Source: CAZSLZ01 sp964607865 (GTDB lineage: Bacteria; Vulcanimicrobiota; JAJTBE01; CAZSLZ01). From it: a stretch of 28,194 bases of DNA. This document shows positions 22,525-28,194 of the stretch, piece by piece. The stretch covers positions 1 to 28,194 of the forward strand of contig CAZSLZ010000025.1 in assembly GCA_964607865.1 (NCBI GenBank), written 5' to 3'. Below the pieces are notes generated by a model. It was not told the DNA's origin. It was given only the letters and a program-made list of their open reading frames with translations, and made no database searches. Position 1 is the stretch's first letter; each line of letters begins with the position of its first letter. Both the position numbers and the translations under genes were made by a program.

Positions 22525-23709
22525 ATGCAGTCACACCGAATATTAGATGTTCTGGAATTCAGCGACCCCACCGGAAGTAATATGGTTCATAAAGAACCCC
22601 CTTCCGGCGCGGATATACAATATGGAGCCCAACTGGTAGTAAGGGAAACCCAGTCGGCAGTTTTTTATAAGGATGGAAAGGCATTGACGGTTTTCGGCCC
22701 CGGCCGCCATACCCTGACCACCAACAATGTGCCCCTTTTAAAGAATCTTATTTCTAATTTCACCTCAGGTGGAAAAACACCGTTTCAGGCAGAAGTTTAC
22801 TTCATCAATACCAAAATTTTTCAGGATCTCAAATGGGGGACCCCCAACCCCATCGATATGATGGATCCAGACCTGGGTATTGTTTCCCTTCGGGCTTTCG
22901 GTACCTACTCAATCAAGGTTGTTGATCCCCAGTTGTTTGTAAATACCCTGGTAGGAACCCAGGGCGCTATGGATACAAGAGCAGTGGAAAAATTCCTGAA
23001 AGGTTCCATCCTGACCCGGTTTAACGATCTGGTAGGAGAACAGTTCAAATCTTATTTCAAAATCCGTAAAGATTTTGACGAACTCTCTGCAGCCATGAAG
23101 TTCAAGGTAAAAGAAGATTTTGAGAAATACGGCATAGAAATCCGTGACTTTTTCCTGCGCGATGTTTCAGTGCCTGAAGAAGTCCAGGAAGCTTTCAAGG
23201 AAAGAGCCAAGATGGGCGCGCTGGGCGATATGGGCAAATTTATGCAGTATAAAACCGCCACAGCCATCGGCGATATGGCCAACCGCCCCGCAGGTGGCGG
23301 CGGAGATCCCATGAACGCCGGAATGGGCATGGGAATGGGCATGATGATGCCCCAGATGATGGGCCAGGCAATGAACAATGCCATGGGCGGCCAACAGATG
23401 GGACAGGCCCAGCCCCAGGCACAAATGCAACAGCCTCAGGCAGCTGCGCCACCGCCGGCGACCATGGCCTGCCCCAACTGCCAGGCGCAGATTGCCCAGG
23501 GAACCAAATTCTGCCCCAATTGCGGCCAACCCACAGCTCCACCCAAGGCAAAATGCCCCAATTGCCAGAACGAAGTTGATCTGGGCATGAAATTCTGCCC
23601 CAATTGCGGAAGCAATATGGCGCCCCCCAAGGCTCAATGCCCTAAATGCCAGAATGAAGTACCGCCGGGTACAAAATTCTGCCCTAACTGCGGTAATCAA
23701 ATGAGTTAA
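22525..23709 (+). CDS. SPFH-domain (YdjI/virion-core-like) protein with three C-terminal zinc ribbons
   Basis: A 394-residue protein. Residues about 25-250 form an SPFH/band-7-type domain of the YdjI class: IQYGAQLVVRETQSAVFYKDGK, FGPGRHTLTTNNVPLLKNL, LRAFGTYSIKVVDPQLFV, and a long helical end including YGIEIRDFFLRDVSVPEEV. Residues 255-313 are a Gly/Met/Gln-rich flexible linker. Residues 314-394 hold three zinc ribbons in tandem with a 28-residue period: Cys 316/319/330/333, 344/347/358/361 and 372/375/386/389. SPFH proteins build membrane-associated rings or scaffolds; the YdjI group is linked to envelope stress in Bacillus. No membrane helix is visible, so membrane attachment would be peripheral. 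It follows the coiled-coil gene by three bases. Confidence 0.88.
   Translation: MQSHRILDVLEFSDPTGSNMVHKEPPSGADIQYGAQLVVRETQSAVFYKDGKALTVFGPGRHTLTTNNVPLLKNLISNFTSGGKTPFQAEVYFINTKIFQDLKWGTPNPIDMMDPDLGIVSLRAFGTYSIKVVDPQLFVNTLVGTQGAMDTRAVEKFLKGSILTRFNDLVGEQFKSYFKIRKDFDELSAAMKFKVKEDFEKYGIEIRDFFLRDVSVPEEVQEAFKERAKMGALGDMGKFMQYKTATAIGDMANRPAGGGGDPMNAGMGMGMGMMMPQMMGQAMNNAMGGQQMGQAQPQAQMQQPQAAAPPPATMACPNCQAQIAQGTKFCPNCGQPTAPPKAKCPNCQNEVDLGMKFCPNCGSNMAPPKAQCPKCQNEVPPGTKFCPNCGNQMS
23464..23706 (+). repeat. Three tandem 84-base units encoding zinc ribbons
   Basis: Units at 23464-23547, 23548-23631 and 23632-23706 (last one shortened) encode near-identical CPNCQ...FCPNCG ribbons joined by APPK linkers. 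DNA similarity between units is high around TTCTGCCCCAATTGCGG. This points to internal duplication within the SPFH gene. Confidence 0.8.
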
Positions 23710-23721
23710 CTGACCAAAATC

Positions 23722-23760
23722 AAAAGAGGCTGCCTTTGTTTTTCAGGCAGCCTCTTTTTT
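23722..23760. terminator. Bidirectional terminator after the SPFH operon
   Basis: GAGGCTGCCT (23726-23735) and AGGCAGCCTC (23745-23754) pair perfectly, with flanking AAAA and TTTTTT giving T tracts both ways. It ends the SPFH operon and can also end the leftward VWA gene, whose stop is at 23803. Confidence 0.88.
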
Positions 23761-23802
23761 AACCATCCCCATTATATAATCTTTTTCCGATTAACAGTCA
23801 GT

Positions 23803-24984
23803 TTACTTTTCTTCATAAGTTACTCCCTTTTCCTCAGCCTTCTTTTTTACATGCTTTATAACCAGAGAATCAAGGTTGTTGGTCATAGATGCAGAGGGAG
23901 CGCTCATATCACTTTTAACAGTTCTCCTGGTTGCTGAACTGCCTGCGACGGAATCATAAGTTGTATCCATCTCGGGAGCAGCCCCGGCAACTACCGGCTC
24001 AGAAGAAACTTCTCTTGCCAACCCTTTTTTCACCACCTCTTCACTTCCCATTTTCCAGGTATCCTTATCGCCCCCGGTAATTTCATAGGTTTTTTCACCA
24101 GCTTTCAAATATCTACGCTCTTCACCACCCACTACAACAACCCGTTGATAGGTAAGAAATTCAAAGGTTCCATTAGTTAACCGGGAAATTTCAGAAAATT
24201 CCTCCACTTCATTCCCCGACATGCCTGAACAGCCAATGGTAATTATGCTTATGCCTTTCTGGGCAGCCTGACGGGCAAGAGAAGCAGTATTAAGATTGTT
24301 ATCGCTATGGGAACCGGCATCACCGATTATAAACATCATGCGGATAACTTCAGGGCTCTGGCTCCACTGGAGTTGATTTATTGCCACTTTCATAGCTTCA
24401 TCCACAGCTTCAGGTTTGTCTCCGCCCCCTGAAGCCTCCAGCTGGTTTATACAATTCTGGACTTCTTTTTTCTCAACAGAGAAATCAAACTTTTTCGTTA
24501 CATAAGAATCGCCGTTATCCCTGAAAGCAATTACCGCATATCTTACAATGGGCACAGGCTGGCCCGAGGATATTTTATTAATCATATTATTGATTTCATT
24601 TTTAACTACCGCGATTTCATCTCCCATACTTCCGGTAGTATCCACAAGAAACGCCACCTCTATGCGGGGCCTGTCTTGTTGTTGCTGATTCTGATCCCTG
24701 GTAATACTCTCTGACTCCAGAAAATATGCGAGTTTGATATCTTCCAGAGGAACTCCGCTTAAAGCCAGGCCATTGCCTATAAGGAAAAGGTGGCCACGGT
24801 AGAATTCAATTCTGGAATTTATGACCTCTTTATCAACATCTAAAATTTCTTTTTTAACTGCAGGCTCGTCCCTGTGGGGCACATAAACCACACCGGCCCA
24901 AACAGAACTGATCGCCAGACAGAAAAAAACCAGAACTGCCATAAAAGTAATTCCGGTTTTTCCAAATAAATTTCTTGAATTCAT
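23803..24984 (-). CDS. Exported VWA-domain protein
   Basis: A 393-residue exported protein. ATG 24984 is chosen because GGGAG lies eight bases upstream; GTG 24993 would place the ribosome site too close. The N-terminus is a signal peptide (GITFMAVLVFFCLAISSVWA, cleavage near residue 30). Residues about 105-285 form a von Willebrand factor A domain with an intact metal site: DTTGSMGDE at 115-123, GGGDKPEAVDEA, and IIGDAGSHS around 219-227, so a Mg-dependent adhesion or assembly surface is likely. The tail after residue 310 is Ser/Ala/Lys-rich and probably disordered, ending in a charged helix. It lies 68 bases after the TonB-dependent receptor gene and is probably in the same transcript. The partner protein is unknown. 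Confidence 0.87.
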   Translation of the reverse strand: MNSRNLFGKTGITFMAVLVFFCLAISSVWAGVVYVPHRDEPAVKKEILDVDKEVINSRIEFYRGHLFLIGNGLALSGVPLEDIKLAYFLESESITRDQNQQQQDRPRIEVAFLVDTTGSMGDEIAVVKNEINNMINKISSGQPVPIVRYAVIAFRDNGDSYVTKKFDFSVEKKEVQNCINQLEASGGGDKPEAVDEAMKVAINQLQWSQSPEVIRMMFIIGDAGSHSDNNLNTASLARQAAQKGISIITIGCSGMSGNEVEEFSEISRLTNGTFEFLTYQRVVVVGGEERRYLKAGEKTYEITGGDKDTWKMGSEEVVKKGLAREVSSEPVVAGAAPEMDTTYDSVAGSSATRRTVKSDMSAPSASMTNNLDSLVIKHVKKKAEEKGVTYEEK

Positions 24985-25052
24985 TCTCGCCACTCCCTCA
25001 TTTTTTTATATCCATTATTTATTACAAAGCCGGCGAAATTTTATTCCATTAA

Positions 25053-27062
25053 TTAGAATCTATATTTTATGCTGCCGGTAATAGTTCTTCCCGGAGCGGG
25101 AAAATAAAGCCTGTTCTGATAGTCGGCATCAAAAAGATTGGTGATGGTGGTTTCAAAATACCAGTTCCGGTTTTCCATATCACCAAAGGACGGATATGCC
25201 AGCCTGACGTTTGCAAGAGCATAACCGGGAATTGTCGAGATGGTTTTATCTCCGGTTTTTTTCTGCCCTATGAAAACTCCCTGGGCGGACCAGCACAGGT
25301 TTCCCTCTTTATGGTATGTCAACCCCAACACCCCCTTGTGCCGGGGCACTTCTTCCCAGTCGGGTGTCAAAGGAGGCGATACCCGGTTGATATAAGTATA
25401 ACCCACTCTGCCTTCGAAATTATCCCAGCTTCGAATAACATTGGCTTCAGCTCCAAAAATTTTTACCAGGCTTATATTTTCTTTCATTGAAAAACCATCG
25501 GTAGGATCTTTGGGCTGAATAAGATTGTTTATTGAAGATTGATAAAGGGAAATCTCATAATCGACAAATTTGGGTTCGTTGTGGCGATACCCGATTTCAT
25601 AATTCCAGGCCCGTTCCGGCTTCAGGTTGGGATTCCCCCCCTTGCCTTCCAGTTCTTTTAAAGTGGGAAACCTTCCAGTTTTACCCACAGTGGCCCTGAA
25701 AGTATCATTACCATTTACATAGACCAGGTTCCCAATTCCGTTCAGTGAAGAAGCGGAACGCGAGAAGCTGTCGTTGCGTAACCCAACTGTGAAAGCCAGG
25801 TTCTTTGTCAACTCAATTTCATCTTGAATATAAAGGCTGTTATATCGCAAATTTTCCCATGGGTTCCAGTAATTCCTGTCCCATTGCTCCATGGGCATTG
25901 AGAGGGAACCTTGGGGGTTTCCGGGCTTTGAACGGCCAAGATAGGTATCCCTGAAATAATCCCTTTCCATGGAAGCGCCCAAGGTAATTTTATGCTTTGA
26001 AACTGGGACTATCAGCCTGGCGTCACCTCCCAAAGTATAGCTGTTCCAATAGCTGTAGTTCCAGGCGCCGGGCCGGTAGTATTGAAACGGAGAGCCCGGC
26101 GGAGGTTTTACCTGCGTCCCCGGAGCCACATAAGCTCTCAAAGTATCGTTATATTTTTTATAATACAAGTTGGCAAAATACCCTATTCTTTTTTCGGGTT
26201 TACCCTCAAATTTTAAATTAAAACCCTGCTGAAGAATATCATTATATTCCCAATCATAGGAATTCATATAGAACCCTGATTGCTGCAATCTCAGGGAGCC
26301 ATCGGGGTTCTGGGCGTTAGGGGCTTCCCTGTCGCCGGTGGTATTGAAAAACATAAATGAAACATTATTATTTTTATCAAAATCATAATCAGTTTTAAGA
26401 AAAACGTCCAGAAAGTTCTCTGCAGCGTGAGCCCGATAACCACTGGTGCTGCTTTTTTTAACCATGGTAAAATATCCGAAGTTTTCGCTTCCGCCACCTG
26501 CCACGCCAGTTGCTTCGAAAATTCCAAAATTTCCCCCGGTTACTTTCAGGAACTCACCCTGGTTCTCACGCCCCGATTTTGTAACAATATTAATGATACC
26601 CCCAATGGAATCACTGCCGTAAGTTACAGGGGCAGGGCCTTTAATGACCTCAATCCGTTCAATATATTCCAAAGGAATCAAGCTGAAATCCACAGTCCGG
26701 TCATTGGCAGTATTCAAGGGAACCCCGTCAATGAATACTCGGATGTAATTCATGCCAAACCCCCGGATACCAATATCAGCTTTACCCTTTTTGTTAGCCG
26801 TCCCCAGAGAAATGACCCCATTCAGGTTCTTCAGCAAATCTTCAGTATTGTTAACCGGCAATTCCTGTATTTCTTCATCTTCGATTACACTGGTGGTAAC
26901 AAGAAATTTCTCCAGGGCTGATGCCTTAACAGTAGTCTCAATCTCAATCTCCAAAGGTGCATCTTCAGTTTTTTCCTGCGCCAGAGCAAATTGGCTCAAA
27001 TTCAAAACCATACAAAAACAGATAAATAATTGAAACAATTGGTTCATAGTCTTCTTTATCAT
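25053..27062 (-). CDS. TonB-dependent outer-membrane receptor, substrate unknown
   Basis: A 669-residue outer-membrane receptor. ATG 27062 is chosen because AAGGAG lies five bases upstream and it begins a proper signal peptide (MNQLFQLFICFCMVLNLSQFALA), whereas the in-frame start 36 bases earlier adds an unlikely extension. A possible TonB box lies in EIEIETTVKAS after the signal. The plug domain is clear: NTEDLLKNLNGVI, IGIRGFGMNYIRVFIDGVPLN, IERIEVIKGPAPVTYGSDSIGGIINIVTKSG. The rest is a 22-strand barrel with many aromatic residues, GGNPNLKPERAWNYEIGYRH in the C-terminal part, and a terminal Phe. Ligand could be a siderophore, cobalamin or another large substrate; nothing here decides. It follows tonB by 19 bases. 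Confidence 0.93.
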   Translation of the reverse strand: MIKKTMNQLFQLFICFCMVLNLSQFALAQEKTEDAPLEIEIETTVKASALEKFLVTTSVIEDEEIQELPVNNTEDLLKNLNGVISLGTANKKGKADIGIRGFGMNYIRVFIDGVPLNTANDRTVDFSLIPLEYIERIEVIKGPAPVTYGSDSIGGIINIVTKSGRENQGEFLKVTGGNFGIFEATGVAGGGSENFGYFTMVKKSSTSGYRAHAAENFLDVFLKTDYDFDKNNNVSFMFFNTTGDREAPNAQNPDGSLRLQQSGFYMNSYDWEYNDILQQGFNLKFEGKPEKRIGYFANLYYKKYNDTLRAYVAPGTQVKPPPGSPFQYYRPGAWNYSYWNSYTLGGDARLIVPVSKHKITLGASMERDYFRDTYLGRSKPGNPQGSLSMPMEQWDRNYWNPWENLRYNSLYIQDEIELTKNLAFTVGLRNDSFSRSASSLNGIGNLVYVNGNDTFRATVGKTGRFPTLKELEGKGGNPNLKPERAWNYEIGYRHNEPKFVDYEISLYQSSINNLIQPKDPTDGFSMKENISLVKIFGAEANVIRSWDNFEGRVGYTYINRVSPPLTPDWEEVPRHKGVLGLTYHKEGNLCWSAQGVFIGQKKTGDKTISTIPGYALANVRLAYPSFGDMENRNWYFETTITNLFDADYQNRLYFPAPGRTITGSIKYRF

Positions 27063-27081
27063 CTTACTCCTTACTCCAATG

Positions 27082-28194
27082 TTAATTAAAAAGTTCAAAA
27101 TTCAAGGTCAGTTTAACCTTTACGCTTCTCTTCAAGCCCACAGGATAAGGAAGATAAGGCGCCCCACTCTTAACCGCATCCAATGCCGCCGAATCCAGCA
27201 CCCCATGGCCCGAGGATTGAATTATGGAAATTCCGCCGGCATTTCCATCCGGAGAAATATTGAAGGAAACAACCACACTTCCCTGAAGCCTTTCCTCGCG
27301 GGCTTTAACTGGGTAATTCCTGTTTCTTTCCACCCTGTCCGCCACCATGGATTGATAACCCAGAATATCTGCTTTTGAAGCCTTATTTCCCTTGTTACTT
27401 TTATTATTTTCACCGCCTGTCTTTAAATCAGCCGGAGCTTTATTTTGGACTAATGTATTTTCCATATCAGCCCCGTTGTTTTCCGGCATCTCCTTGCCAG
27501 TATTTCCGGCCTGAACTTCCGGAGTTTTTTTTCTATCTGATATTTGATGGATTTCTTCAACACCGGCCTGCCCCGGAACTGTTTCTTCCGGCGGGGTTTT
27601 TCCCCGTGCTGACAGTAAGGAAGAAACTTCAGTAGGCTCTTCTTTTACAGGAAGATCAGGTTCAGGAAACTGGCTCATTTTATCCTTATCAACTTCTATT
27701 TCAGTCTCTTCCTGAGGTTCAGTCTTCCTGACAACCCTTTTCACATCAGTTTTAGAAACCTTTTTCGGCTCAGGAATGCTGGTTTTCAAAATTTCAGAAG
27801 ACAGCTCATTCGAGTTATCCACTGCAACAACTTTTCTGGTTTCAGTTTTTACAACAGCCCTGGGATAATCATTTTGCCTGTCAAAATCCGGTATTTCAGG
27901 CAAGGTTTTTTTCTTTTCTGGAATTTTTCGAGGGGAAGTTTCTACAGTATCTTTCTCAACCTTTTTTTGAACCGGTTCAACTTTTTTCTGAAACAAATCA
28001 TCGCTGACCTTAACCAGAGATACGGAAATCAGCTCATTTCGTTTTTTTTCCGGATTCCTTCCAGAAAAACAATAATTTCCCAGAAACCAGAACAAAAACA
28101 GGTGAAAACAGAAAGAAAACAGCAAAAACAGGTAAATACTTGCTCCCGTTTCTCTGCAATAAGCATCTTTTCTATGTTTTTGTAAACAATTCAT
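27082..28194 (-). CDS. tonB: TonB-type energy transducer (start at the window edge)
   Basis: At least 370 residues. An ATG lies exactly at the window end, so the true start may be this or further out. Residues about 19-42 form the single inner-membrane anchor (IYLFLLFSFCFHLFLFWFLG). A long Lys/Glu/Pro-rich periplasmic spacer follows (about 50-275). The C-terminal TonB domain runs from about 285 to the end: YQSMVADRVERNRNYPVKA, EERLQGSVVVSFNISPDGNAGGISIIQSSG, LDSAALDAVKSGAPYLPYP. The protein transmits proton-motive-force energy from ExbB/ExbD to outer-membrane receptors. ExbB/ExbD genes are not in the window and may lie just upstream. The receptor gene follows after 19 bases, so this TonB is probably dedicated to it. 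Confidence 0.9.
   Translation of the reverse strand: MNCLQKHRKDAYCRETGASIYLFLLFSFCFHLFLFWFLGNYCFSGRNPEKKRNELISVSLVKVSDDLFQKKVEPVQKKVEKDTVETSPRKIPEKKKTLPEIPDFDRQNDYPRAVVKTETRKVVAVDNSNELSSEILKTSIPEPKKVSKTDVKRVVRKTEPQEETEIEVDKDKMSQFPEPDLPVKEEPTEVSSLLSARGKTPPEETVPGQAGVEEIHQISDRKKTPEVQAGNTGKEMPENNGADMENTLVQNKAPADLKTGGENNKSNKGNKASKADILGYQSMVADRVERNRNYPVKAREERLQGSVVVSFNISPDGNAGGISIIQSSGHGVLDSAALDAVKSGAPYLPYPVGLKRSVKVKLTLNFELFN

Noticed and set aside
23167..23700. Long minus-strand open frame opposite the SPFH gene.
   Set aside because: It is a mirror of the repetitive zinc-ribbon and Met/Gly-rich coding region; low-complexity composition and no ribosome site.

Overview
The window looks like chromosome of an uncultured, strictly or mostly anaerobic, double-membraned (diderm) bacterium with moderate-to-low GC. 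Anaerobic metabolism is suggested by pyruvate phosphate dikinase, a flavodoxin/ferredoxin fusion, ferredoxin-containing MinD-type ATPases and a CoA-disulfide reductase-like flavoenzyme. The outer membrane is implied by a TonB protein and a TonB-dependent receptor. I would not assign a phylum from this sequence alone. No rRNA, tRNA, CRISPR array, transposase or phage gene was seen, and no stretch longer than about 300 bases lacks a gene.

Layout. Positions 1-1727 (+): the 3' part of a type I glutamine synthetase gene followed by an EFR1-type flavodoxin-ferredoxin gene. 1729-2661 (-): an exported protein of unknown function. 2859-4127 (+): a cytosolic phospholipase D-family protein. 4169-4723 (-): an ECF-transporter S component. 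4792-6284: two damaged genes, one broken by two single-base frameshifts (-) and one interrupted by an in-frame TAA (+). 6310-9141 (-): a five-gene operon of two NifX/orange-protein-family proteins, two MinD/Mrp-like ATPases with inserted ferredoxins, and a PadR regulator. Its promoter carries a perfect dyad that is a good candidate operator for that PadR. 9263-9712 (-): a type IV pilin-like protein. 9845-12658 (-): ppdK. 12825-14484 (-): CoA-disulfide reductase-like enzyme with an ArsR regulator. 14565-15914 (-): an exported S41-family protein that has lost its catalytic dyad. 16185-17351 (+): an HsdR-N-like protein with a histone-H1-like basic linker. 17550-21041 (+): dnaE. 21043-21810 (-): a methyltransferase. 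21997-23709 (+): a coiled-coil protein and an SPFH protein with three C-terminal zinc ribbons. 23803-28194 (-): tonB, TonB-dependent receptor and an exported VWA-domain protein, probably one operon.

How the parts fit. The 6310-9141 operon resembles the cassettes around the orange protein (ORP) of Desulfovibrio, in which MinD-type ATPases with ferredoxin domains accompany a NifX-family metallocluster protein. The closing padR gene and the promoter dyad suggest autoregulation. The ArsR/CoA-disulfide reductase pair looks like a separate thiol- or sulfur-responsive unit. The tonB-receptor-VWA group is an uptake or envelope unit whose ExbB/ExbD partners are not in the window. The 4.8-6.3 kb segment carries three disabling lesions and is either decaying or affected by sequence errors.
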